NCBI RefSeq assembly: GCF_018130765.1
Contig: NZ_JAFCJZ010000027.1
Coordinates: forward strand, 1 to 64,000
Source: Bradyrhizobium iriomotense
GTDB lineage: Bacteria; Pseudomonadota; Alphaproteobacteria; Rhizobiales; Xanthobacteraceae
Length of the DNA stretch: 64,000 nt
Direction: 5' to 3'
Shown: positions 43,076 to 52,574 of the stretch, piece after piece
How the letters are laid out: every line of letters starts with the position of its first letter
Numbering within the stretch: position 1 is the first letter of the stretch
Program-made: the position numbers and the translations under genes
The notes under the pieces: model-generated
Database searches by the model: none
The model's input: only the letters and a program-made list of their open reading frames with translations
What the model was told of the DNA's origin: nothing

Positions 43076-44053
43076 TCATTGCGCGCGGCGGCGCGTCTTC
43101 ATGTCGAGCCAGACCGCGAGAATGACGATGATGCCTGTCACCAGCGGCTGCCAATTGGCGCTGACCGACAAAAGGTTCATGCCGTTCAGCACCAGCGTCA
43201 GGATCAGCGCGCCGATGAAGGTGCCGAACACGGTGCCGACGCCGCCGAACAGCGAGGTGCCGCCGATCAGCACAGCCGCGATCGCCGGCAGCGTCAGGCT
43301 TTCGCCGATGTCGGCTTCCGCCGAATTGAGGCGCGACAGGAAGATGATCGAGGCAAGGCCCGCCATGGTGCCGGAGACCGCGTAGACCAGCAGCAAGCGG
43401 CGCGCGACGGGGATACCTGATAGTCGTGCTGCGACCGGATTGGCGCCGATCGCGTAGATCTCCTGGCCCCAGATCGTGCGTTGCGCGAACAGCGTTCCGA
43501 TCCCGAGAAACACCAGCAGCAGATAGACCGGGATGGGCAGGCCGAACAGATAGCCGCTGCCGATCTGGCGGAAGCCCGCCGGGAAGCCGTGCAGGGTCTC
43601 GCCCGCCATGTACCAATAGGTGAGGCCGTTCAGCACCCAGAGCATGCCGTAGGTGGCAATGAAGGAGGGGATGCGGAGCGCGGTGACCATGATGCCGTTG
43701 AGCAGGCCCACGATGCCGCCGCAGGCAAGCCCGGTGAGGATGCCGAGCGCAGGCGAGCCGGTCTTGTGGATCACGGTGCCGGCGATACAGGCCGACAGCG
43801 CGACATTGGCGCCGACGGAGAGATCGAGGCCGGCAGTAAGCACCACCAGCGTCAGGCCGGAGGCGATGAAGAAGGTCAGGCTCGCCTGCCGGAGCACGTT
43901 GAGGATGTTGCCGAGGCTGAGGAAGGAATCGCTGAGCACGGCGAGCACCGCGCAGATCAGGAGCGCGGCGAGCAGGCGATAGAACACCTGGATCGCATCC
44001 TGCGACAGGAACGAGCGGGGCGGCATCATCGCCTCTTTGGTGATGTCGGTCAT
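43076..44053 (-). CDS. Ribose-type ABC transporter permease 1
   Basis: A 325-aa inner-membrane permease of the RbsC/AraH family. The signature GLTLVVLTAGLDLSVGANVAL lies near residue 75, and the ATPase-contact loop reads YAIGANPVAARLSGIPVARRLL. Ends in VTGIIVILAVWLDMKTRRR. ATGA overlap with the second permease suggests a heterodimeric channel. Confidence 0.9.
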   Translation of the reverse strand: MTDITKEAMMPPRSFLSQDAIQVFYRLLAALLICAVLAVLSDSFLSLGNILNVLRQASLTFFIASGLTLVVLTAGLDLSVGANVALSACIAGTVIHKTGSPALGILTGLACGGIVGLLNGIMVTALRIPSFIATYGMLWVLNGLTYWYMAGETLHGFPAGFRQIGSGYLFGLPIPVYLLLVFLGIGTLFAQRTIWGQEIYAIGANPVAARLSGIPVARRLLLVYAVSGTMAGLASIIFLSRLNSAEADIGESLTLPAIAAVLIGGTSLFGGVGTVFGTFIGALILTLVLNGMNLLSVSANWQPLVTGIIVILAVWLDMKTRRRAQ

Positions 44054-45000
44054 GCGCGGCTCCGGAGGCCATCGAGGAACAGGGCAACGATCACGAGCAC
44101 GCCGACGCTTGCGACCTGCACCGAGGACGGCAGCGAGATCAGGTTCAGCCCGTTGCGCAAGACGCCGACGGAGAGCACGCCGAGGAGCGTGCCGAGCAGC
44201 CAGCCATTGCCGCGTTCGAACGAGGTGCCGCCGACGGCGACGGCGGCGATCGCATCGAATTCGAGGCCAAGGCCGGCGGTCGGGTGGCCGGAATTCATCC
44301 GCGCGGTCATCAGCAAGCCGGCGATGCCGGCCATGGCGCCGCCGATTGCGTAGACCGCGATCAGCAGCTTGTTCGGCGAGAGACCGGCATAGCGCAGCGC
44401 CTCGCGATTGCCGCCGAGCGCGAAGATGTAGGTGCCAAAGCGGGTGTGATAGAGCAGGCCGTGGAACGCTGCGTAAGTTACCAGCGCCATCACGATCGGC
44501 ACGGGCACGCCGAGCAACGTCGCCGAGTAGATGTCGCGCACGCTGTGGGGGATGCCGACCACGCTCTGGCCGTCGCTGACGATCAGCGAGAGGCCCTGCG
44601 CCATGCCGAGTGTGCCGAGCGTAGCGACGAAGGGCGGGATGCCAAGGATCGCGATCAGCCAGCCGTTGGCGACGCCGAAGGCCGCGCCGACGAGGAGGCC
44701 GGCGCCAAGGCCGAGCAGCATCGACTTGGTCGCGAGCGACACGATCGCGACGCAGAGCGAGGTCAGCGTCAGCACCGCACCCATCGACAAGTCGAGCCCC
44801 TCGGTCATGATGATCAAGGTCATCGGCAGTGCGAGCATGGTCAGGATGGTCGACTGCACCAGCACGTTGGAAAGGTTGGCGACCGACAGGAAGCCGGGCG
44901 CGATCGCGCTGAACAGCGCGATCAGCAGCACCAGCACGATGGCAACGCCGGGAATCCGTTGCAGCGGATTGGGCTCCGAGACGACCGCGGCCTCACGCAT
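44050..45000 (-). CDS. Ribose-type ABC transporter permease 2
   Basis: A 316-aa RbsC-type permease with ALPMTLIIMTEGLDLSMGAV near residue 65 and GGNREALRYAGLSPNKLL in the ATPase-contact loop. It starts within the last codons of the ATPase gene (8-nt overlap) and overlaps permease 1 by 4 nt. Two different permeases in one importer imply an asymmetric channel. Confidence 0.9.
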   Translation of the reverse strand: MREAAVVSEPNPLQRIPGVAIVLVLLIALFSAIAPGFLSVANLSNVLVQSTILTMLALPMTLIIMTEGLDLSMGAVLTLTSLCVAIVSLATKSMLLGLGAGLLVGAAFGVANGWLIAILGIPPFVATLGTLGMAQGLSLIVSDGQSVVGIPHSVRDIYSATLLGVPVPIVMALVTYAAFHGLLYHTRFGTYIFALGGNREALRYAGLSPNKLLIAVYAIGGAMAGIAGLLMTARMNSGHPTAGLGLEFDAIAAVAVGGTSFERGNGWLLGTLLGVLSVGVLRNGLNLISLPSSVQVASVGVLVIVALFLDGLRSRA

Positions 45001-46516
45001 GATGCATCCCCAGTCGCACGATGTTCTCCTCGGTCAGTTCGTTGCGTGTCAAATGTCCGGCGATGCGCCCCTCGCGCATCACATAGGCGCGGTCGCAGAC
45101 ATGGCAGATCTCGACCTGCTCGGACGAGATCATCAGCGCCGCCGCGCCCTCGGCGACCAGCCGGTCGATCAGTGCAAAGATCTCGGACTTGGCGCCGATA
45201 TCGATGCCGCGCGTCGGCTCGTCGAAGATGAAAAGCTTTGACCCGGCAGCGAGCCACTTCCCGATCACGACCTTCTGCTGGTTGCCGCCGGAGAGCAGGC
45301 CGACGGTCTGCCGCGCGCTGGGCGTCGCGATGCGCAGCTGCCGGATCAGGCCGTCGGAGGTGCGCTGCGCGCTGCGCTGGTCGAACAGGCCGCTCGGAAA
45401 AAGCTTCTTGAGTGCGGACACCACCAGATTGTCGCCGACGGACCGGAGCAGCGCGAGACCTTCGCTCTTGCGGCTCTCCGGGATCAGTGCGATGCCACGG
45501 CGGGCGGACAGATCAGGCTCGCCCGACATGGTCTTGCCGTCGAAGACGATCTCGCCTGAGGTCACGGGATCAGCGCCGAAGATGGCGCGCGCGACCTCGC
45601 TGCGGCCGGAGCCGACCAGACCGCACAGGCCGACGATCTCGCCCCGCCGCACCTCGATGTTGATGTCGGCGATGCCGGTGGACGAAGTCAGGCCCTTGAC
45701 CTCGAGCAGCAGTTCGCCGGGCTTGTCGGCAAAATTTCGCGGATAGGTCATGTCGACGTTGCGGCCGACCATCATGCGGACGAGCTGGTCCGGCGTGACG
45801 TCGGCCGGTCGGACGCCGTCGATGCGCCGGCCGTCGCGCAGTACCGTGATGCGGTCGCCGAGCGCGAACACCTCGGCCATGCGGTGCGAGATGTAGACGA
45901 TGGAGACGCCGTCCGCCTTCAGCCGCGCGATCAGCGCGAACAAGAGCTCGGTCTCGCGGTCGGACAGCGCCGCGGTCGGCTCGTCCATCACGAGGATGCG
46001 GGCATTCTGGCTGATCGCCTTGGCGATCTCGACCATCTGCTGCTGTGCCACCCCTAGCTTGTCGACGGTGGTGGAGGGATCGATATCGAAGCCGATCGTG
46101 TCGAGCACGCGCTTCGCATCGGCCAGTATCCTGCGGCGGTCGATGGTGCCGGGAATCCGGCCCTTCGGCTCGCGTCCCAGAAAGATGTTCTGGGCGATGT
46201 CGAGATAGGGGACCAGCGAGAATTCCTGGAAGATCACGGCAATGCCGAGCTGCTGCGCGTCGGCGGTGGATGAGATCGCGACCTTCTCGCCGTTATAGTA
46301 GAACTCGCCGGCGTCGGCGCGGTAGGCGCCGCACAGCACCTTCATCAGGCTCGACTTGCCGGCGCCGTTCTCGCCGAGCAGCATGTGAACTTCGCCGGGA
46401 TAGACGGCAAAGGACACGTCATCCAGCGCCTTGACGCCGGGAAACTCCTTGCTGATGCCGCGCAGCTCCAGCAGCGGGACAGGCGAGGTGACTTCGATCG
46501 GGAGCGCGTCGCTCAT
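44993..46516 (-). CDS. Ribose-type ABC transporter ATPase (tandem NBD)
   Basis: A 507-aa protein with two ABC domains, as in RbsA/XylG. The first has Walker [10 protein letters not shown], signature-like LGVAQQQMVEIAKA, and Walker B LVMDEPTAAL. The second has the degenerate Walker A GLVGSGRSE, signature LSGGNQQK and Walker B FIFDEPTRGID. It powers the two permeases and is 10 nt after the FAD-linked oxidase gene. Confidence 0.92.
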   Translation of the reverse strand: MSDALPIEVTSPVPLLELRGISKEFPGVKALDDVSFAVYPGEVHMLLGENGAGKSSLMKVLCGAYRADAGEFYYNGEKVAISSTADAQQLGIAVIFQEFSLVPYLDIAQNIFLGREPKGRIPGTIDRRRILADAKRVLDTIGFDIDPSTTVDKLGVAQQQMVEIAKAISQNARILVMDEPTAALSDRETELLFALIARLKADGVSIVYISHRMAEVFALGDRITVLRDGRRIDGVRPADVTPDQLVRMMVGRNVDMTYPRNFADKPGELLLEVKGLTSSTGIADINIEVRRGEIVGLCGLVGSGRSEVARAIFGADPVTSGEIVFDGKTMSGEPDLSARRGIALIPESRKSEGLALLRSVGDNLVVSALKKLFPSGLFDQRSAQRTSDGLIRQLRIATPSARQTVGLLSGGNQQKVVIGKWLAAGSKLFIFDEPTRGIDIGAKSEIFALIDRLVAEGAAALMISSEQVEICHVCDRAYVMREGRIAGHLTRNELTEENIVRLGMHHA

Positions 46517-46526
46517 GCCTTATCAC

Positions 46527-47921
46527 TCATGCCTTGGCTCCGCCTGCAAAGATCTTTCCAGGGTTCATCAGTCCATCAGGATCGAGCGCCGTCTTGATCG
46601 ATCGCATGACATCCACGGCCTCGCCGAGCTCGTCAGCGAGATAGTCGATCTTGCCGAGCCCGATGCCGTGCTCGCCGGTGCAGGTGCCGTCCATGGCGAT
46701 GGCGCGGGCGACCATGCGGGCCTGCAGCGCCTTGGCGCCTTCGGCCTCCTCGGGCTTGGCCGGATCGATCAGGATCAGCATGTGGAAATTGCCGTCGCCG
46801 ACATGGCCGACGATGGGCGCAGTGAAGCCGTGCTCATCCGCATCGCGCCGCGTTTCGGTGAGGCATTCCGCCAGCCGCGAGATCGGCACGCAGACGTCGG
46901 TGATCACCGCGCGGGCGCCGGGCCGCAGGCCCAGGCCCGCATAGAGCGTGTTGTCGCGGGCGTGCCAGAGCCGGCTGCGGTCTTCCTGTGCCTTGGCCCA
47001 GGCAAAGCCGTGGCCGCCATGGTCGGCAGCGATGGCCTGTGCTGCCTCGGCCTGCTCGGCGACGGAGGCTTCCGAGCCGTGGAATTCGAAGAACAGGGTG
47101 GGCGCTTCGCGATATCCGAGCTTGGCGTAGGCGTTGATGCCGCGCATCATGACATCGTCGACCAGCTCGATGCGCGCCACGGGGATCGCGGACTGGATCA
47201 CGGAGATCGCGGTGTCGACGGCATCGTGCAGGGTGTCGAAGCTGCACACCGCGGCCGAGATCGCCTGCGGCACGGGATGCACCTTCAGCGTGATCTCGGT
47301 GATGACGCCGAGCGTGCCTTCGGCACCGACGAACATGCGCGTCAGGTCATAGCCGGCGGCCGACTTCCGCGCGCGCTTCGCTGTCCGGATCACGCGCCCG
47401 TCCGCGAGCACCACCTCCAGCGCCATGACATTGTCCTTCATGGTGCCGTAGCGCACCGCCATCGTGCCGGAGGCGCGGGTGGAGGTCATGCCGCCGATCG
47501 AGGCGTCGGCGCCGGGGTCGATCGGGAAGAACAGGCCGGTGTTGCGCAGCTCCGCATTGAGCTGCTTGCGGGTGATGCCGGGCTGCACCACGACATCCAT
47601 GTCGCTGTCGTGGACCGCCAGCACCTTGTTCATGCGCGCGAAGTCGAAGCAGACGCCTCCCGCGACCGCCGCGGCATTGCCTTCGAGCGAGGTCCCGGCG
47701 CCGAACGGGACGATCGGCATGCCCGCGCTCGCGCACAGCTTCACGATCTCGGCCACCTCCTGCGTCGTCTCGGGGAAGACGACGATGTCAGGCGGCAAAT
47801 TGCGATAATGCGACTCGCTCTGCCCATGCTGATCGAGCACGCCGCGCGCAACGCTCGCGCGCGGACCGATCATGCCGGTGAGGCGATCGGCCAATATGCT
47901 CGTGCTGACCCGCGGTCCCAT
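46527..47921 (-). CDS. FAD-linked oxidase, D-lactate/2-hydroxyacid dehydrogenase type
   Basis: A 464-aa PCMH-type flavoprotein. FAD-binding motif PIVPFGAGTSLEGNAAAVAGG, FVGAEGTLGVITEITLKVHP, and the C-terminal GTCTGEHGIGLGKIDYL (His-x-x-Gly active-site region) with NPGKIF at the end. Close to GlcD/DLD-type enzymes that oxidise D-2-hydroxy acids. In this operon it may oxidise a hydroxyacid side product of the pathway. No signal or transmembrane segment. Confidence 0.85.
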   Translation of the reverse strand: MGPRVSTSILADRLTGMIGPRASVARGVLDQHGQSESHYRNLPPDIVVFPETTQEVAEIVKLCASAGMPIVPFGAGTSLEGNAAAVAGGVCFDFARMNKVLAVHDSDMDVVVQPGITRKQLNAELRNTGLFFPIDPGADASIGGMTSTRASGTMAVRYGTMKDNVMALEVVLADGRVIRTAKRARKSAAGYDLTRMFVGAEGTLGVITEITLKVHPVPQAISAAVCSFDTLHDAVDTAISVIQSAIPVARIELVDDVMMRGINAYAKLGYREAPTLFFEFHGSEASVAEQAEAAQAIAADHGGHGFAWAKAQEDRSRLWHARDNTLYAGLGLRPGARAVITDVCVPISRLAECLTETRRDADEHGFTAPIVGHVGDGNFHMLILIDPAKPEEAEGAKALQARMVARAIAMDGTCTGEHGIGLGKIDYLADELGEAVDVMRSIKTALDPDGLMNPGKIFAGGAKA

Positions 47922-47981
47922 CCTTGCTCCCTGTCTGCCCCGATCACGGACTCTTATCGGCCCGCTGCGTTGTCGTTTGGC

Positions 47982-48866
47982 TTAGGCGGCTCTTGCGCTG
48001 CTCGCAACCTGCTTCAAGCCGAAATCATAGTTGAGATGAAAGTAGTCGCTGTCCACCATGCGACCATCCGGCGCACGGCCGGCGGGATGACGAACGAATT
48101 CGCGGATCAGGCTGTCCTTGACGCCGAACACCACGTCGCTGTCGAGATACTGGTCGCCGGCGACGAACACATGCGTCACCAGCTGCTCGAAACCGGGCGC
48201 CGAAATCATGAAATGCACATGCGCCGGCCGCCACGGATGGCGACCCTGCGCCTCCAGCATGTCGCCGACCGGGCCGTCATGCGGGATCGGATAGGCGGCA
48301 GGCTTGATCGACCAGAAATGGAAGCGGCCGTTGCTGTCGGTGTGGAAGCGCGCGCGCATCGCGAGATCGCCGATCTGGTCGAGCTGCTGCACATCGTAAT
48401 AGCCGTCATCGTCGGAATGCCAGACATCCACGACGGCACCCGCGAGCGGCTTGCCGTCGACGGTCGAGACCGAGCCGGTGACCAGCATCGGATCGCCTTC
48501 CATCGGGCCGGAGATATCCGAGCCGCTGTCCTTCTCCGGTGCGGCCTGGACGAAGAACGGGCCGAGCACGGTCGTCTCGGTCGCGCCCTCCGGCACCGGA
48601 TGATTGATCGCATCGACCAGCATGGAAACGCCGAGCGTGTCCGACAGCAGGATGAACTCCTGGCGCTTGTCGTCGCACATGTGCCCGGTGCGGGTCAGGA
48701 AGTCGATGCCGTACTCCCATTCCTTCTGGGTCGGCCGCACCTCGCGGACGAAGGCGTGCAAGTGCCGCACCAGCGCTTCGCTGACCTCTTTGATGCGCGG
48801 ATCGGTTGCGCCCGCGATCCGCTCCAGCACCGCGTCCGTGATCGTGTTCTCGTTGAAGTTACGCAT
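47982..48866 (-). CDS. Intradiol ring-cleavage dioxygenase, hydroxyquinol 1,2-dioxygenase-like
   Basis: A 294-aa Fe(III) dioxygenase. N-terminal dimerisation region (SEALVRHLHAFVREVRPTQK, then EWEYGIDFLTRTGHMCDDKR) is followed by the catalytic beta-sandwich. Iron-ligand candidates are Tyr in DGYYDVQ, Tyr in AAYPIPHDGP and two His in RHPWRPAHVHFMI. The sequence is closest in feel to hydroxyquinol/6-chlorohydroxyquinol 1,2-dioxygenases. The product maleylacetate is the substrate of the maleylacetate reductase three genes upstream, which supports hydroxyquinol as the ring substrate. Confidence 0.88.
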   Translation of the reverse strand: MRNFNENTITDAVLERIAGATDPRIKEVSEALVRHLHAFVREVRPTQKEWEYGIDFLTRTGHMCDDKRQEFILLSDTLGVSMLVDAINHPVPEGATETTVLGPFFVQAAPEKDSGSDISGPMEGDPMLVTGSVSTVDGKPLAGAVVDVWHSDDDGYYDVQQLDQIGDLAMRARFHTDSNGRFHFWSIKPAAYPIPHDGPVGDMLEAQGRHPWRPAHVHFMISAPGFEQLVTHVFVAGDQYLDSDVVFGVKDSLIREFVRHPAGRAPDGRMVDSDYFHLNYDFGLKQVASSARAA

Positions 48867-48881
48867 AGGGGGCTCCGTGGA

Positions 48882-49784
48882 TCAGAGTTTGGGCTCACCG
48901 AGGCCGGACAACCGCTCGAGATGCTTGACGGTCGCGATGAAATCAGTGTCGCCGTCGCCCTGGGCGACCAGCGAGCCATAGGTCTCGCGTACTTGTGCGG
49001 CGAGCTGCAGCGGCACGCCGACGGCGTGGCCGGCGCCGAGGATCAAATCGAGATCCTTGGCCATCTGCTTGCAGGAGAAGGTGGACTCGAAGTCCCGCGT
49101 GCGCAGCGGCGCGGTCTTGTACTTGACCATAGGGGAGGCGACCGCGCTGTCGTCGAGCACCTTCAAGATGTCCTGCCAGGCGATGCCGCCCTTGCGCGCC
49201 AGCGCCAGGCTCTCCGCCATCATCGCCGCCGATACCGCGATCATCAGATTGACCGAGAGCTTTGCGTAGCGGGCTTCCTCGGCCGGCCCGAGATAAGTCT
49301 GGGCGCGGGTGAAGGCTGCGAACAGCGGCTTTGCGCTTTCGAAAGCGTCCTTCGGACCTGAGACGAAGCAGGTGAGGGCGCCGGTATGAACGATGCTGGC
49401 ATTGCCGGAGACCGGGGAGCGCAGATAGGCAATACCGCGCGCCTGCGCTGCGGTTGCAACTTCGGTCGATGCCTCGACGCTCACGGTGCTGGTCTCGATC
49501 AGAACGGTTTTGGGCGCCATCGCGGCGATCAGGCCGGTAGGGCCGAGCAGGGCGCCGCGCAGGGCGGCGTCATCGGGAAGAGACGTAATGACGGCGGCCT
49601 TGCCGCTAACGGCCTCGGTCGGCGAGGCGGCAATCGCAATGCCCTGCGCGCGAGCCTCATCGATCCGCGCCGCGCTCTGGTCGAATGCGGTGACGGCGTA
49701 GCCGGCCTTGGCGACGAGCGCTGACATCGGCAGGCCCATCTTGCCGATCCCGACGAAAGCGACGCTCTTTGGCGTGTCAGTCAT
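48882..49784 (-). CDS. NAD(P)-dependent 3-hydroxyisobutyrate dehydrogenase-like oxidoreductase
   Basis: A 300-aa beta-hydroxyacid dehydrogenase. Rossmann motif FVGIGKMGLPMSALVAKAGY at the N-terminus, substrate-binding LRSPVSGNASIVHTGAL near residue 120, catalytic Lys in RYAKLSVNLMIAVSAA. It oxidises or reduces a beta-hydroxyacid; tartronate semialdehyde and glyoxylate reductases are close relatives. Sits 15 nt before the dioxygenase gene. Confidence 0.88.
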   Translation of the reverse strand: MTDTPKSVAFVGIGKMGLPMSALVAKAGYAVTAFDQSAARIDEARAQGIAIAASPTEAVSGKAAVITSLPDDAALRGALLGPTGLIAAMAPKTVLIETSTVSVEASTEVATAAQARGIAYLRSPVSGNASIVHTGALTCFVSGPKDAFESAKPLFAAFTRAQTYLGPAEEARYAKLSVNLMIAVSAAMMAESLALARKGGIAWQDILKVLDDSAVASPMVKYKTAPLRTRDFESTFSCKQMAKDLDLILGAGHAVGVPLQLAAQVRETYGSLVAQGDGDTDFIATVKHLERLSGLGEPKL

Positions 49785-49805
49785 TGTTGTTATCCATTGG
49801 CGTCG

Positions 49806-51170
49806 TCAGGCGGCGCGTCCCTGTCGTTCGATGTCCTGAACGAGCCGCCGGCCGGATTGCGCCAGCAGCTCCTTCTTCGTCTCCAGCCCCTCGACCAGCA
49901 GCCGGCCGTTCCGCTTCTTCCAGGCGCCGCCGATCATGACGGACTCGATATTGGCAAGGCTCGTCTGCATCACCACGGTCGCGACGGGATCGTGCATTGG
50001 GACGAGATTGAGATCGGAGGCGTTGATGATGACGAGGTCGGCGAGCTTGCCCGGCGTCAGCGATCCGATCCGGTGTTCGCGGCCGAGCATGCGGGCGCCC
50101 TCCGTCGTGATCCAACGCAGCGCTTCCCGCACGGGGATCGTGGTGCTCGCCGGAATGGTGCCGCTCGCTTTGCGCGACTGCGCATTGTCGAGCGCCCGCT
50201 GCATCGACAGGGCAACGCGGGCGGCGGAGAAGAGATCGCCGGCCAGCACGGATTCGAGATCGATGCCGATGGTCGGCCGCACGCCGCGCTTGAGCAGCCG
50301 CCCGGTGATCGGAAAACCGTGGCCCTGGATCATTTCGTTCTCGGGCGTCACCGAGAACGACACGCCGAGATCGATCATCCGATCCAGCAAGGTGTCGGGC
50401 AGATCGTTGCCATGGACGATGTTGATGCCGGGGCCGACGAGGCCGGCCTCGATCAGCTTCTCCCAGCCATCAGGCGTCTTGGCTGGTCCGCCGCCCTGAT
50501 GCATGGATGCGATCAGGTTCAGCTCGCGCGCCAGGCGGAAATCGTGCATGGCAACATCGAGCGTCGAGTAGTGCGGACCGAGAATGGCGAGCCCGAGCGT
50601 GACGAGGCCGTCGCGATCGGCGAGGGGACCTGCCAGCAGCCGCTCGACCTCGCGGCGCGGATGCGGCACTTCCGAGAAATGCGGCTCGCCCGGCTTCGGC
50701 TCCGGTTTGGGCGAGCCGTGGAAGAAGGCGGCGCGAATGCCGCTTTCGATCAGGCCGCGGACGGCGGCGTCGGTGTGATCGGGCGTCGGGTTGTTGTGGC
50801 ACCAGTCGACCAGCGTGGTGACGCCGTGGTTGATCTGGTTCAGCGCGCCGACGAGCGTTGCGATATGGATGTCGTCGGGCCGGAACACAGTCGCGAGACC
50901 GGCATGCATGCGGCGGAAATATTCCAGCAGCGTCCAGTTCGCGGCAAAGCCGCGCAAGCCCGTCTGCCAGGTGTGCATATGCGCGTTGATGAGGCCGGGA
51001 ATGACGATGCGGCCCCTGCCGTCGACGATCTCCGTGTCGGCCGCGACGTCGATCGACGGCCGCACATCGACGATGCGGCTGCCCTCGACCAGCACGTCGC
51101 CGGTGCCGAGGTCGCCGATCGCGTCATCCATGCTGATGACGGTGGCCGATCTGATCAGCGTGCGCCGCAT
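49806..51170 (-). CDS. Metal-dependent amidohydrolase of the TRZ/ATZ (deaminase) type
   Basis: A 454-aa (beta/alpha)8 amidohydrolase. Metal site residues: HxH in GLINAHMHTW, His in ASMHQGG, His in VHGND, Asp in IGIDLES. N- and C-terminal beta-sandwich flanks are typical (LIRSATVISMDD, TPGKLADLVIINA). The His-x-x-Glu of classical deaminases is HQGG here, so the reaction may be hydrolysis or deamination of an unusual substrate, for example removal of an N-substituent from a ring. Lies 4 nt after maleylacetate reductase. Confidence 0.83.
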   Translation of the reverse strand: MRRTLIRSATVISMDDAIGDLGTGDVLVEGSRIVDVRPSIDVAADTEIVDGRGRIVIPGLINAHMHTWQTGLRGFAANWTLLEYFRRMHAGLATVFRPDDIHIATLVGALNQINHGVTTLVDWCHNNPTPDHTDAAVRGLIESGIRAAFFHGSPKPEPKPGEPHFSEVPHPRREVERLLAGPLADRDGLVTLGLAILGPHYSTLDVAMHDFRLARELNLIASMHQGGGPAKTPDGWEKLIEAGLVGPGINIVHGNDLPDTLLDRMIDLGVSFSVTPENEMIQGHGFPITGRLLKRGVRPTIGIDLESVLAGDLFSAARVALSMQRALDNAQSRKASGTIPASTTIPVREALRWITTEGARMLGREHRIGSLTPGKLADLVIINASDLNLVPMHDPVATVVMQTSLANIESVMIGGAWKKRNGRLLVEGLETKKELLAQSGRRLVQDIERQGRAA

Positions 51171-51174
51171 CGCG

Positions 51175-52254
51175 TTACGCCGCCGCTTTGGCGGCGCCCG
51201 GCGGCTCGCCGGCCCAGGCGCGTGCGATCAGGTCGCGGATGGCATTGCGCTCGAGCGGGCGCGGGTTCCAATAGGCGTTCGTGACGGCGAGATCGGCCGC
51301 CTTGTCGATGCCGCTTTCGGGCATGCCGACATCGCGTAGCGCCAGCTTTGCGCCCAGTCCCTTCGCAAGGTCGTAGAGACCCTGCGATGCATCGGCAGCG
51401 CCGATCGCGCGCGAAATGCGGGCCATAGCGTCGGGCACGGCCGGCGCGTTGTAGGCCAGCGCATGGGGCAGCACGATGGTATGGGTCTCCGCATGCGGCA
51501 GATCAAAAGTGCCGCCGAGCGTGTGGCAGAGCTTGTGGTGCAGCGCCATGCCGACGGTACCGAGGCAGACGCCGCACAGCCATGCGCCATAGAGTGCTTC
51601 GGTGCGGGCCTCGCGATCGTCGCTTTTCGCAGCGATTGCGGGCAGGGCGCGCGCCAGCGCGCGGATGCCTTCTTCCGCCATCAGCGAGGTCACGGGATTG
51701 GTGTCGCGTGCATAGAGCGCTTCGACCGCATGCGCGATCGCGTTGATGCCTGATGTCGCAGCCAGGCTCGCCGGCAGCGTCAGGGTGAGGTCGACATCGT
51801 AGATCACGGTCTCCGGCAGTATCGCCGCGTCGCGCACCGTGGTCTTCAGGCCGTTCTCGGTCTGGCCGACGATCGGTGTCATCTCCGACCCGGCATAGGT
51901 GGTGGGAATGCAGAGCTGGTTGACGCCGGTGCGCAGGGCCAGCGCCTTGCCGAGGCCGGTGGTCGAGCCACCGCCGAGCGAGACGACACAGTCGGCCTCG
52001 CACGCCTTCATCGCTGCGAGCGCGCGCTCCGTGACCTCGACCGGCGTGTGCATGGTGGCGCCAGGAAAGATGCCGGCATAGAGCGGGCCGAGCGCGGCCC
52101 CCAGGCTCTTGCCCTGGGCCTCCTGCTGCGGCGTTGTCAGCACCAGCGCGCGTTTGCCGCCGAGCCGTTCGACCTCGGCCTTGGCCGAAGCCAGCGTTCC
52201 GCTGCCGAACACGACACGGCAGGGCAGGTTTTCAAAGGTGAACGAACCGATCAT
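51175..52254 (-). CDS. Maleylacetate reductase (iron-containing alcohol dehydrogenase family)
   Basis: A 359-aa enzyme that reduces maleylacetate to 3-oxoadipate with NAD(P)H. N-terminus FTFENLPCRVVFGSGTL is characteristic of maleylacetate reductases, followed by SLGGGSTTGLGKALALRTG, then IPTTYAGSEMTPI, a conserved His in INAIAHAVEALYA, and HHKLCHTLGGTFDLPHAETH near residue 240. ATG 52254 overlaps the Dabb stop by 4 nt. Confidence 0.93.
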   Translation of the reverse strand: MIGSFTFENLPCRVVFGSGTLASAKAEVERLGGKRALVLTTPQQEAQGKSLGAALGPLYAGIFPGATMHTPVEVTERALAAMKACEADCVVSLGGGSTTGLGKALALRTGVNQLCIPTTYAGSEMTPIVGQTENGLKTTVRDAAILPETVIYDVDLTLTLPASLAATSGINAIAHAVEALYARDTNPVTSLMAEEGIRALARALPAIAAKSDDREARTEALYGAWLCGVCLGTVGMALHHKLCHTLGGTFDLPHAETHTIVLPHALAYNAPAVPDAMARISRAIGAADASQGLYDLAKGLGAKLALRDVGMPESGIDKAADLAVTNAYWNPRPLERNAIRDLIARAWAGEPPGAAKAAA

Positions 52255-52574
52255 GCGCCGGTCTCTTTGATGGGATAATCGACCTGGAAGCGTCCGATCC
52301 GCAAGTCGCCCAGCGCCTCGCGGACGCGCAAATGCTCGGGGTGATTGGCATAGGCGCTGAGCGCGGCCTGGTCGGTGAATTCGGAGAAGAGGACCACGTC
52401 GCAGGCGTAGTCGACGGCACTGACGTCCATGCCAACTTCGATATGGGTGAGGCCGTCGATCCGGCCCTTGAGGCCCTCGAACAGGGTCTTGACCTTGATC
52501 CGGGCGGCGGAGCGCTCCTCTTGGGTCTCCCCACGCAGCCGCCACATCACGATGTGCCTGATCGGGCCCGACAT
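52251..52574 (-). CDS. Dabb (stress-responsive A/B barrel) domain protein
   Basis: A 107-aa Dabb protein: IRHIVMWRLRG at the start, FEGLKGRIDGLTHIEVGMD and VVLFSEFTDQAALSAYANHP. Dabb proteins occur in aromatic catabolic operons as dimeric lyase- or isomerase-like enzymes or ligand-binding partners. First gene of the minus-strand operon, coupled to the reductase by ATGA. The frame extends upstream to 53246 through the regulator gene, but 52574 is the natural start. Confidence 0.88.
   Translation of the reverse strand: MSGPIRHIVMWRLRGETQEERSAARIKVKTLFEGLKGRIDGLTHIEVGMDVSAVDYACDVVLFSEFTDQAALSAYANHPEHLRVREALGDLRIGRFQVDYPIKETGA

Noticed and set aside
46431-49361. Very long open frame (about 976 codons) on the plus strand opposite the oxidase, dioxygenase and dehydrogenase genes
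   Set aside because: It crosses two genes and an intergenic gap on the opposite strand, is rich in Arg, His, Asp and Gly in the pattern of an antisense frame in high-GC DNA, and shows no domain.
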